A stretch of 64,000 nt of DNA from NCBI GenBank assembly GCA_963082875.1, contig OY720099.1, forward strand, positions 19,263,066 to 19,327,065, given 5' to 3'. The first letter of the stretch is position 1. Every line of letters begins with the position of its first letter. Under the pieces are notes generated by a model. That model worked only from the letters and a program-made list of their open reading frames with translations, searched no databases and was not told the DNA's origin. Shown here one piece after another: positions 1 through 11,800 of the stretch. The DNA is from Corella eumyota (lineage: Eukaryota > Chordata > Ascidiacea > Phlebobranchia > Corellidae). A program made the position numbers and the translations under genes.

Positions 1-455
1 TTAAAAGCCTTTTACATTTTTTAAGTTGTGAATTTTGGTAAAACACACGTAAATATGCATACCTTGATTTTAAAAGCTTCAAAAATTTACGTTTTTTTCG
101 CAATACGAAAGTATATTAATCCAAATTGTAAACAACATTAGTCAAATATTTGATTTTGGACATTTATTAAAATGTATGTCTACCCAGTTTTTTAATAAAC
201 TATTCCGTTAAATGTTAATCTAACTTTGTTATTTTAAGTGGTTACATATGACTTTGGTTATAAAGGATTAAAATTGTTGTTATATACCAACAACATACTC
301 TGTCGTGATACCACTATATTGTTGTTACTCGAGCGTACCATTTCTTTACCTCCCAGCCAAAATATTTCGTTAAAACGTCGACTCTGTGGTGCCAGTTACT
401 TAAGTTTACTTAGTCTACCCACATAACATTTTAAAAGGTGGATTTTTACTTTTAG
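1..455. other. Presumed intron of the latrophilin gene
   Basis: No exon is recognisable before 456. The first supported exon starts at 456 with an internal splice phase, so this stretch is most simply the end of an intron of the gene that continues to the left. A short open frame at 238-426 has no family resemblance and no convincing splice sites. Confidence 0.6.
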
Positions 456-3400
456 TGCCTTCTACTACAAGCAAACCCCAAGCCAACTCGACAATTATAC
501 CGACAACTGAGGTCCGTTATTGTATTGGTGAGGAAAAAAATGGACTTATTTGGCCAGATACTCCATACTCACAAATAGCCATGATTCAATGTCCAGGTAA
601 TTTAAATGTTATTTAATACAGAGTGCAATGTATGCAGTAGAAAACTTTAAGTTCTCTAAAATGTGCTCTAAAAATTGTGATGTAAAAAATTTGTTCGTTG
701 TAAAATTATCTATGGTGTAATTATAGAGTGATATTTGCTCTATGTTCAATCACAGTTTAGTTTATAGCAGGATATTATCGCTTGATTAAACACATAACCT
801 TAATTGTAGTTCTTTTTTATTTGCTCTCAAATTACCCCATACATTCCTATACGCTTTACGTTGGTATTGTGGGTATAACTGTGATTATTCCAAGCTTTAT
901 TATAGGCATATTATTTAAGTGTTCATTGTACCGGTGTATGAGTAAACGTAAAACAAGCTAAAGAAACTAGACTAGCAATTTTCCAGTCCACTTAACATCG
1001 ATTGTTGGCTAAAGCCCGCGATTTAGTCACGAGGCTCAATTTTACATCTGTTTAAATCAAGCCAATTATTACGATCGCTCTCAATTTGCTGCTAACCACA
1101 ATTTTGTTCTTGAAAAATAGCTAAAGCTTAAATAGCATGAAAATCAAAGTGTTTTAAATGCAATGTTTTTTATTAGGTCAAACGGGTAGTAATGCTATAT
1201 GGATTTGCGGGGGGACTCAATTAAATCCACAATGGACCACCAAGCTTCCTGATTTAACTTTGTGTTCTTCGGTTTGGATCAGGGAAATCCAAAACGAGGT
1301 TTGTGTTAACTTTGTTCATTTTTCTACTTATTTAAAAATTAATTTATCCACACTATTTTAAAATATTGTTAGATCCGTAATTACCATATAGGTTTTGGTA
1401 ATTTTAAGTATCATTTTAATGTAATGCATTTTTTAATTTGTTTTTACATTACTTTAGGTTAATAGAAATAAAAATATTTAATACAGTTTTAAAATCTTGT
1501 TGTTTATAATTAACCTTTAAATATGATTTGGTTTTGTTGTTTTAAAGTTTTATTTCCACTTAGGTATGCCCCCTTTTAACATGTTATTATTATTATGTTT
1601 AGCTTCTACAAGGGTTAACCAGTGCTAATTTAATGTGTACGAAATTTGAACGAAACCTTAATAAACATAAATCCAATCTTGCAAGTTGGGATATCCATGT
1701 AACAACTGAAATATTACAATGTAAGTGGAAAGACCTATATATTCTAACATTAACATCTGAACTACTTAAAATACCAGGCATTTTGTTGTTTAAATAACAC
1801 TTAAAAAAAAAGTAAAATATCATTAAATCAACCTTTACAAAATGTCATGATAATCAATAATGAATGCAGAATTATAGGAAATTTAATGTTTTTAGATATT
1901 CTTGATTCAACTGGGTTTAATGCTAGAGATGCCTCGTCGATCACAGATTGTGTTTTGAAAGTTACAAACACTTTACTGGATCCAGTCGTTGATGAGGCTT
2001 GGTCGAAATTAAGTAACACTGTCCAGGTGGGTGTTATGACAAATAACTTTCTCAAAAATGATTCATCGCGTAAACTTGATCCTTTATGACGTCATTTATG
2101 AATTGTGTGTGTTTAATTGTAAACATTTTATAACACTTTTTTTTTGTTTTAGACCGACATTGCCTACCGACTTGCGTCTCTAGTTGAAAAATCAGCTTTT
2201 ATTTTGGCCAAAGATATGACCGTTGCTGATAGAGTTCAAACTAGTTCACCGTCAAACGACGATGCCAGTCTTAATTGGTCGGGGGAATATGTTGCTATTG
2301 GTATCCGAATTGTTCCGGTTATTAACATTCTTCCACCAGCTGGATTACGTTCTGATTGGCTGCCTAATTCAACTGTTGATGACTTTACTACGTTTCGCGG
2401 ACAACTTCCACAGCAGGTCACATGGCAAAATGGTGAGGGTGACGTTGTAACAATCGACGATCTTGCTTTGGTTGAATCGCTACGTCCGTCGATGGATGAG
2501 ATGTTAGTTGTGGTATACATGACATTCGAAGGCCTCGGGAAATCGATGAGTGATTCCGCGGGGTTTGGAGGCTCTCAGTTCCCGGTAAACTCAAAAGTGC
2601 TGACGGTGTCAACCGGTATCTCGGATAAGAACAACAATATCAAATTATCACCCAAGCATCCCCTGTTTATTAAAAGACCTGTGGTTTTTACATTGGAAAT
2701 GCCAACCAGAAACTTTCAAAACCATGCTTGTGTGTATTGGAACACTGCTAATAGAGGGTAGGTTACTTATATAAAGTAGATAACTGTATTTAAGGTTTAA
2801 AATCGGGCTGTATTTAGAGTTAATTTTGTAGATGTCTTTATTAAATTCACACTAAAAGTTTTACCATTTATATTTTTGAAAATCACCTTAGATTATAAAG
2901 CTTCTTATATAATTTCATCAACTATTGAATGAAATTATTTAATTTCATTCAGTAGTTGTGCCTTTAAACCATGTGTTAGTTATTTAAAAACAACTAGTTT
3001 AAGGACTATTAATATAAGGAATTGGCGGGTTTCAAACCCAAGACCTTTCAAACTGTAATCTGATGTCTTGACTATCTAATTTACCAATTGTTTTTTACTT
3101 TACAGGTCAGGAAACTGGGCCCAAGGTGGTTGCATATTAGCTGCTTCTAATAAAACCCATGCTACTTGTGAGTGCGACCATCTCACTAACTTTGCAGTTT
3201 TATCCTCGGATCATCAATTTCCATCAACATCTGTTGCTCCAGACTGGGAGAAACCGATCATATCAAAACCATATTCAATCAACGTTGATGTAGTGTTCAG
3301 TGGGATTATTATATCAGTTATATTTCTGGTTATAACTTTTGTTACTTTACTGGTGTATAGGTAAGTTTCAGAACTTTTTGTTTTTTATTTTTGTTTAAAA

Positions 3401-6400
3401 TAAATGTTATTTTAACAGAGGATTTTGTTGAGTTATTTACTTATAAAATTTTGATGCAATTTTAGTTATAATTTGACATTAATTTTAGTTTAAATATGTC
3501 ACACACTGCCAATATTTGATTCAATTTTTGGCGGGTCTTAATAAATTGCATCGTCAGCACCTAATTAAATATTAATGAAGTGGTCGCTGCTTTATTTAAA
3601 TTTTTTTTTGTTTTTTTTTGCAGCAATTCGATGGATTTAAACACAATTCACAAAAACCTGACTTTCTGTCTTCTTGCCTCAGAGGTTTTATTCTTAGTTG
3701 GTGTTTCAGCAATTCTAGAACCGACGGTAAGTAAATATTCGTCAAATTGGATAATGTTTGTGTTTTCAACGTAAAAAAGCAAATCGTAAAAAATCGGCTT
3801 CTTTCTCTCTATTTTAATGGCATCGTTAAAATTCGTCCGTTTTACGACCACCAGACTTTTATATTTTCCTCGTCCGAATATTCAGTTTTATATTTTTACA
3901 ATGTTTTAATTGTTTTTTTATCAGGCCTGTTTTGCCGTTTCCGTTTTATTTCATTTCGGTTTCTTGTGCGTGTTCACATGGGCGGCGATAGAGAGCTACC
4001 ACTTGTACGTAGTGTTGTCTGACGTAGTACCACGTGACAACAGATGGCGACTTTATTACGTCATTGGATTTATATTCCCACTGATCATAGCTGTAATAAG
4101 TGGAGCAGTGAATTTTAAGGGATATCAAATAGAGACCAATATGTGAGTGTTAGGGCCCTAATTTTTTAAGTTAAAAATGTGGTTTATTTGTCTTATTGTA
4201 TACAGATGTAAAAAGTACAAATTTTTATGTAAAAATTGCTATTTTTACATAAAAATTTTTACATAAAAAAATTTCTTTATATTTTTTTAGTTGTCTTTCC
4301 CACACGAATGGAAGTGCGATCTGGTCGTTTATAGGACCTTGTATATTTCTTATATGTTTCTGTGTTGTAACTTTGTCGTTTGTTCTGAAAAGATTACATA
4401 AAACAAGGTTCCCCGAGCCAACAAAATGCAAGAAAATAAGGTAAATTATTTTAATTTAATGCTTTTGATATAACGCCTTCATGATATATAGCTTTATATA
4501 TGTAGCATTTGAATTTTAACTTTACTCATATTTTTAACCAATTTTTTTGAATTTTTAATAATTAAATTTTTTATTTATTTTTAGAAATAACACCGCGAAG
4601 ACTTGTGCCTTAATGTTCCTACTATGTGCGATGTGGAGTTGTGGGGTGATGTGGATTTATGATATTCAATCTCAATTTACTGCTTATTTGTTCTGTGTCT
4701 TCTGCACTTTCCATGCTATCTCAACATTTGTGTTTTACTGTGTTCTTCCTAAACCGGTAAGTCAAAAAAAATAACTAAAATTTAATAATTTTTACGTCAA
4801 CTTTGCCACAGAGTGGTGGGGTAAATTAAATTATTTGTCAAATCCAAAGTTTGGTGTTATTTTTATGGTATTTGTCTCAAAGGGGTCATGGTTTTTGATT
4901 TTAATTTAAGCATGCTTATTTAGACGTATATCAAGTTATTTGTAAACTCTAAACTTTAGTGCGTAGGCTAGGGTTGAACCCGAGTCCTTAAGTTCTGTAA
5001 CCTGCATCTTGCATTATATAATATGACACACATAAATTAAATAAATTTAACTTTATCTTTTTTTGAAGGTAAGACAATTATACCGAAATTGCTTCCATCG
5101 GCTTTCCGGCAAAGAAGACCCCATGACGTCATCACCCAACCGGTTTTACCTTGACAACACCAGTCACAACCAGACCTTGCAATGCACTTTGCAAGGCCGA
5201 GATACATTAGCCAGTCGGGACCGGGCTGGGACCGCAGAATTCCATTACAGACCCGGTAAAATTTAATTACTTCGAATTTTTTTTTAAATTAAAAAATTAA
5301 ACTAAGTTAGAAATGTAAGGGATAGGATTAAAAACGATTGAAGTTCACCGAATTAAATGAACATTTACGTCAGGAGTTTTATTTATCGATCGGACAGTGT
5401 TGTGTTACGACCTTTACTCTGATCTGATTAACTTTAACATTCTCTGATTAGGATTAGGTTTAAATTATTCAGAATGTACAAAAGAGTCTTCGATTTATTT
5501 CGTTTCATATTTCGATATTTAACTACAGTTTTTGGGTCACCTGTCGTTTTGAGATAATCAATTTAAGAAATTGGGGGAACTTTGCGTTAGAAATATATTA
5601 GAAAAAATATATTTATTTTCGATGTGGAAAGGTCAACTTAACGACCCAACCATAGGGTAACATCTGTTACCTATACCCAGCCTTAAGTTGCCTTTAGCAG
5701 TTTGGGATATTATTGATTGTGATTGCCCAATAATTATTCTGCTGATTAAGTGCTGGCTCAGAAGGAGTTGATACCGTTTATAGCACCTACCTCAAGGACG
5801 CTACAGAATAAGAACAGCTGTGGGAATCGAACCACAGACCTTATGTAGTGAAGCCAAGTGTTCTGCTGTGCCATTTTATTTTTATGTTGTAAATTTATTT
5901 CAAGGTTTTGCACCAAATGGAACTGAAATAAACCAAACCCAACTTGGAAGACACGAATCTCAACCCCTCATGACGGATGGGTATTGTTTAACATGTGAGC
6001 GAACGATGCAGACTCGATGTACAGCCATCTCAAGTGCAAGTCAACAATTCGACAACACTGGTGAGTTGTTGATATTTTGCTGAAAAAAAACTTTTGGATA
6101 AATTAATTTTGGTTTAGTTCTTTAAATCTTGGAATGTCAATGTTTGAATTAAATTTTAAAACACCTAAGATTTTGCTGAAAAACTTTTTAATTAATTTTA
6201 ATTTTGCGTTGGTGTTTTGTACAGCTTAAAATATATTAAATTAAGTCTTAGAAAGCTTTTTTTTATGTTCTTTTCTAAGTTTTATCTATTACTTGTTAAA
6301 GGTTTTTGCAATTTTTTTTATTTAATTGACTTTTACTGTTTTTTTTAATTTAATTTTTGACATTTTCTTGAATTTTTCCAGATCTTAAACTTCCTTCATC

Positions 6401-7884
6401 ATCAACTCATCAATCCCGTCGCCACCATTCCGTACCACACGGGTGCAACCATTATGTTCACCCCAGTAACGGACCTGTCTGCGATACCTGTGACGTCACA
6501 AGTCCACATCATCACCACGTGACCGGGTCGAACCATTATTACGAACAATCTACTCCACAATGTAGCAACGGTCACCCAACCATTGGGTCAGCATGTTATG
6601 ATAGACTTCACGATATAGTCAGGGACCCACTACCCGCTATACCCAGCTATAACAACGAATTAGGGGTCGCTGTGGCTTACCCTCCTACGTCATCATGTTT
6701 TCATTCGCAACCCCGTTTAAGTCGACCTCATTCTCACCTGTACGAGACTTTGGGGACTCCCCGGCAACGCTCTATGACGTCACTTAACAACCCGAAAGAA
6801 GTTGTGTTACCACAGGTAAATATTAAAATCTTTAATTTTTTTAATTTTAACTTGAAAAAAAATTCAAAATTTTATCATTTTTTTACTTATTGTTATTTAG
6901 CATCAACCGATTCCATTACAAAGACGTAATTGTTACGAAGACGTCGAACAAAGAGTCGACTACCGACCTCCAAGTAGTCGCACAGATTGTCACAATTGTA
7001 TTCAACTTCAAGGCCCAGAAATCCAACCAGTTCATTCCCATAGCAACTGTGGTTATGCATTACGTAATCCTGACCAAGTGAGGCCACAAATGCAGAGGAC
7101 AGCAACTGGAAGTGTTTCATCAAGACGATCTGCCAGTCATCAAGTTAATAAAAGTGGAAGACGATCCGATCCTCTTTCCACCGACCAAGGTTACGACACT
7201 GACTCTCAGCAGCCTCAGGCTGTTACGAGACTATTCTCAGGCACGCCACATAGCGACGGTCATACTTCGAATTGGGTCGAATACAATGAGAACAAAGCAC
7301 GAAGTCTTCGAGGTTCAGTAAACACTTTAAGTTCGGCGTCCATTGATCCAAATGTAGCCGAAAAAATTGAGAGTAATCAGAAAACTCAAACTCATGTTGA
7401 GTCTGATGATGCCTCAGAAAACGACATGGAAGTTGAGTTAATTACTCAATCATCCTCTCGTGCTCCCAAGGAAGCAGACGCAGAGGAATTAATAAACGAT
7501 TTAAAATTATGTTCACATAAAAACAAAAAGCCATACCAACAACCTGATGCTATAGAGACAGGTGAAGGGGGGAATAATAGTGTATCCGGTAGTGTCACTA
7601 GTTGGTCGGCTGTTATTGGTTCAAATCCCCGCGCTTTTAACGCTTTATATGGTCTAAGTAACGAAAACGCTAAGAAAAAAAGCGTAGTCGATCCAAAAGT
7701 GATATTAGACAATGCGCATAGACAACAGCGCACCCAGAGCAGGGAAAGTGCCTCAGATTCTGGCGAGCCTGGAACTTCCGCTAAATCAACTTTTGCCTAC
7801 ACACTGCCTGGCACTGCAGAAGCTGGCACAAAAGCCAGGATTGATTTAAGATCAGGCGGAATTAGCATGGTCACTAATCTATGA
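456..7884 (+). CDS. ADGRL: Latrophilin-like adhesion GPCR, 5' end outside window
   Basis: Adhesion G-protein-coupled receptor of the latrophilin type, a cell-surface synaptic or adhesion receptor. Fourteen coding exons are visible: 456-596, 1177-1298, 1603-1720, 1896-2026, 2153-2757, 3106-3360, 3624-3726, 3925-4142, 4291-4440, 4585-4756, 5069-5255, 5905-6060, 6382-6815, 6901-7884; 1257 residues, in phase throughout. In order they encode a Ser/Thr-rich end, an HRM domain (GLIWPDT, CPG), a GAIN domain, a GPS (CVYWN, then CECDHL before TNFAVL, the expected cleavage point and tethered agonist), seven membrane helices with NTIHKNL before helix 2 and IWSFIGP in helix 5, and a tail of about 590 residues. 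The C-terminus MVTNL resembles the latrophilin PDZ ligand VTSL. The lectin and olfactomedin parts expected upstream lie outside the window. The normal Trp after the loop-2 Cys of latrophilins (CWL) is missing here (CLS). CELSR is the nearest alternative; the C-terminus and the Thr-rich segment before HRM favour latrophilin. Confidence 0.88.
2919..2958. repeat. Near-perfect intronic palindrome
   Basis: Two 19-base arms (2919-2937 and 2940-2958) are reverse complements with one mismatch and are separated by only 2 bases. It lies in the latrophilin intron between the GAIN/GPS exons. The loop is too small for a microRNA precursor. It could be a remnant of a foldback element. Confidence 0.7.
4219..4258. 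repeat. Perfect 18-bp inverted repeat near a splice acceptor
   Basis: Arms 4219-4236 and 4241-4258 are exact reverse complements with a TGCT loop. The hairpin ends 32 bases before the acceptor of the exon at 4291, so it could occlude or present the branch region of that intron. Function is inference only. Confidence 0.75.
5612..5873 (-). repeat. Family A SINE, diverged copy
   Basis: Matches the tRNA-headed SINE in reverse orientation: it begins with the GATGTGGAAAGGTC tail region and ends near a degenerate tRNA-like head with B box (GGAATCGAACC, reversed). It sits in the latrophilin intron and ends about 30 bases before the exon at 5905. Confidence 0.75.
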
Positions 7885-8122
7885 ATAAATACAGTTCTAT
7901 AACGTCAATGCTTTTCAATTATATTTACTATTTAAGCTAATTTGTAGCCGATATCGTGCCGCTTTTACTAGTTCACCTGTGCTTCTTTTTTACCGCTTGT
8001 TTTTTAATGTACTTTATAATTGATTGAACCTAGGTAAACGTCAGCCTATTTGTTTTAAATTAGCGATAATGAATTAATTAAGCAATTTTTTTTTATCTTG
8101 TTTACTGCATGTTTGCGGATTT

Positions 8123-8128
8123 AATAAA
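8123..8128 (+). terminator. Poly(A) signal of the latrophilin gene
   Basis: AATAAA, 239 bases after the stop codon and followed by A-rich sequence. It is the first canonical hexamer downstream that suits a 3' UTR of ordinary length. Confidence 0.5.
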
Positions 8129-8586
8129 CATTTTATAAAAAAAACGTTTAATATATTTAAAAATAGAGTTCTAAAATAGAAATCAAATAATAAAGGCAGT
8201 TTACCATTTTAGAAAAATTTAGTCACGTGGTTCAAAATTTTAAATTGGAAAGTTTTCAAAAACTAGTTGTTTGTCAGCTTCGTTTAAAATATTAATAAAA
8301 ACAAGTAATGCTGGATTATCTTTAACTATTTGACTATGATTTGAAGATAGTAGAAACCATCTTAACCGTCTTAATGGGTAAGTAAACCTATTTTAAGTTT
8401 AGAATATCGAAAAAGCGTTTTTGTTAGCTTCATTGTTGCCTGTGGTTGTAAAATTGTCGAATTCAAAGTCTTGTTTGCTCATAAACAAGTATTTTAAGCA
8501 ATTTCCTTGGTATTTAAGGCCATTTAAAGAAAACCAAACTAAATGTTGTACTTGCAAAGCAATTATAACTTATCTGACAGTTTAAC

Positions 8587-8592
8587 TTTATT
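8587..8592 (-). terminator. Poly(A) signal candidate of the sushi/CUB receptor
   Basis: TTTATT on the plus strand reads AATAAA on the minus strand, about 240 bases past the stop codon of the minus-strand receptor gene. Confidence 0.4.
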
Positions 8593-8834
8593 TTTTGGCA
8601 AACAATATATTAACAAGAGACAACGTAACAGTACTGCCCTAAAATTTTAAATCTATATTACAATTAATGCATAATGGGATGTCATAACGACTAAGGCAAA
8701 GGACTGACTAAATTAAGTTAATTTTTAAGTTATAATCATAAAATTCGCTGGCATTATCTAAAAAATGCAGAAATAGATTAGATAGTAATTGAACTAAATG
8801 CGATATAAATATATACGGATTACATTAAGATAGC

Positions 8835-11800
8835 TTAGTAACTGCGAAAAATTTCGTAATTTATTGGCCTTAGCGAGCCTTCCGAGCCAGGGTTGGTATT
8901 ATTAGTGTTATAACCAGACTGTCCTTCATAAGCGGAGTTTACGTAACCGGTCGGCTCTCTAGCGATCACTTGCGGTTGTGATGCATCAGTTGAAGAATAC
9001 CATGCTCGCCCATTTTGCGGGTGAATCGCGGTAGGCAGTTGATGCTGTTTGACGTACGCTGTATCACGTGGATTTGTACTATACTCCGAAGTAGGGTAAT
9101 TGTTTTTGGGTCTTGATACCCGTCTATCGTAACCATCGTATTGTATAGGACTCATGTAGGACGAAGAATAAGTAAAATCGTGACTTTTACGGGGCCGGAA
9201 CGAAACGGGTTGAGATTTATATTTCCTCTTTCTTGGTATATGTTCTCTATGATTTCGATGTTTTTCTAACTTATACTGCTTTTGTTTTTTTCCTCTAAGA
9301 CAGCAATAGAGCAAGGCGGATCCAATAATGATAATAACTACGCCGCTAAGAATGGAGGCAATCAGTGCAATTTGAAAGTTGTTTAAACCAGGAATTCCAT
9401 TATCTAGAAGAATAAGGAGCACGTTAAAATCGAGAAATTTAATTTCTATAAACTTACATTGATTGGCATGTAAAACATGAACTTTCTTGTTGGTCAAAAC
9501 ATACCTTCTTCGCAGAGAAACGATCGACCGGACCAACCCTTTCTCTCGCCCGTACAAGTTCGCATTTTATCCCCGATCAAGACATAACCTTCCATACAAC
9601 TGTACGACACATAAGACCTATACCCAACCTCATCTCCCTTTGTTGCACTGAGTGGATTATTATTTCTATCAAATACACTCGCACTACCGCTTGGAACGTC
9701 GAATACGTCGGGTGATATGATACAAGTGATCGCTATAAGAAGTAAGATGTATTTAATACTGACTGTTGTTTAAGTTTTTAAATAGAAACAGCACATCTTT
9801 GTTGTCTACAATTTAAAATAAGCCTTTTATGGTACATCAAAGACAGCAGATAATGTGCAAGTAATTGTTATAAAAAGGATATTTAAAGTTAACAAAGCTG
9901 TAGTAGTTATTTGAATTCTACAAGCGAACAACTTGACCAATTTTTCTGCTGTTTAAAATCAGTTTTTTTACCTTCACATGATGGAAATATTTCGTCCATT
10001 TGATTTGACCACTGCCCAAACTTATCACAGGTGATCACATACTGAACACTTCTCTTCTGGGTAAACTTGAACCCATCTGCACATGAGTAGGCGATAGGGA
10101 AAGCCCCGTATCGATAGTCTATCGATGTTCCGTTTAAGAGCAAGTTTGAGTTGGGCACAAAGTAAGGATCTCCACAAGCTACCGCTATAAATATAATATT
10201 TATTGACACTTGAGTCTGTAAGTGTGTTATACCGGTTATGGCGTCGGCTTACTAGCTAAAAGGTTTCGGGTTTGAGTCGCACTAATGCCATATCTTTTTA
10301 AATAGCCCACGCTTCCCCCAAAAAAACTATTATCATAACGTGATGTGAAAAAACACGTTTTTTTCTAAACCTTATGCAATTAACTGTTACTTACGTATAC
10401 ATGGGTTACTAATATCGTTCCACGTTCGTTTATTTGAGCATCTTCGTTCACTGTGTGCAGTAGTATTATAATATCCTTCAGCGCAGCCCAATAAAACTAC
10501 GTCGCCAGATGGCACTGTGGAGTTGGTTGTACCTTCTTGTATTACCACTCCTTCGTGAGTTTGATGATTAAAGTTCATGCAATCTAAAACAAAACAATAA
10601 GACAAGTTTAATGTGTTTGGAATTTGTTATTAAATTCAATAGAACTTGGGAAAACTTTCCCGCGCACCGAAAAATAGTAATTTTTACTACAACAAAGGCC
10701 TCTAAATTACACAAACTGTCCAATAGTATTCTTATATATACATAAACTTACAAGCATTAAGGTCGAGTGCATTAAAATGCGCTTGGAATCCTGAATAAGA
10801 AATATCGGCATCGGCTGAGAACTCAAGTCTTAGCATGTTGGTGGTGGATTGTAAAGGGGCTGGGTCTTCATCACCGCATAATGTTGTGATCCAGTTATTT
10901 GGGTTGTCTGTCCCACCGTTAAATATTGTTAATTTATCTCTTACACAACCTCGGTTAATAACCTTTCCTTCCATAGCAAACCTGTAAAGTAATTTGCATT
11001 TATGTTTGTGCTTCAACTTATTTTAACACCATTTTACTGGTCAGTTATTGCATATAGTTATTCTGTTTGTTTGTGAAGACAGTTTTTCAGTATATAAAGA
11101 ACAAATTTTAACGCTTTAGGTTTTGCAGTTAATCTAAACTAAACGGTTACTAAAATTGCACAAACTTTATGTCGACTTTTTGTTTACTCACGACGTAAAT
11201 TTCAGCTCAATCACGTGACCTGGCTCGGCGATAATCACCCACTGACATTGTGACGAAGTAGGGTAAGCCCCTGGGTAGTTAGGGGTCTCGATTACGCCGT
11301 TGTTTTCGTAAATTTTGCCTCCACAATTCGGGTCCGAAACTAGGTTAAACGTCTCATCTGAACAAGTATTGGATAATTAATTATATGTTGTCTCAATTAA
11401 ATTACCAGCTTAACATGATATTAAGGATCGGTGTTTCAAGGTTCAGGTGCAATTAAATATGTTGTAAACCAAGCAACAAAACGTGTGTCATGTTTTTTAC
11501 AGAATAACACAATTTCTTGTTGCAGAACACAACAGTAAACACTTGACTGTGACTTGAAGTGTTTTTCGTTAGGTTTAATAAATCGGATTTAAAGTTAGAC
11601 TCCAATCCAGTTTAATTGGAGGTTGGATTTAAATTTAAAACGTTGTTGTTTTGAAATGTAGGCGTTTTTATATAACACAGGTTTAAAATTCATATTAGTG
11701 GGCATCGTCAATTTTAACCACATCTATAATTAGAAAAATGTGGGCATACATTAAAGCTTACAGTACTACTATTTATAGATATGTTAAACTACGCTTAAGC

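Larger units (their letters stand above)
7885..8834. other. Convergent 3' untranslated interval
   Basis: Between the stop of the latrophilin gene (plus) and the stop of the sushi/CUB receptor (minus). It carries one poly(A) signal for each strand and otherwise only AT-rich sequence with no further open frame or repeat recognised. Confidence 0.7.

Noticed and set aside
238-426. 62-codon open frame at the left edge
   Set aside because: No family similarity, no fitting splice sites and the wrong continuity with the exon at 456.
6760-6785. ATGACGTCA-like CRE motifs in the latrophilin gene
   Set aside because: They fall in coding sequence (Met-Thr-Ser codons) and recur through codon choice; no evidence of regulation.
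7446-7733. 95-codon open frame on the minus strand
   Set aside because: It is the antisense of the well-supported last latrophilin exon.
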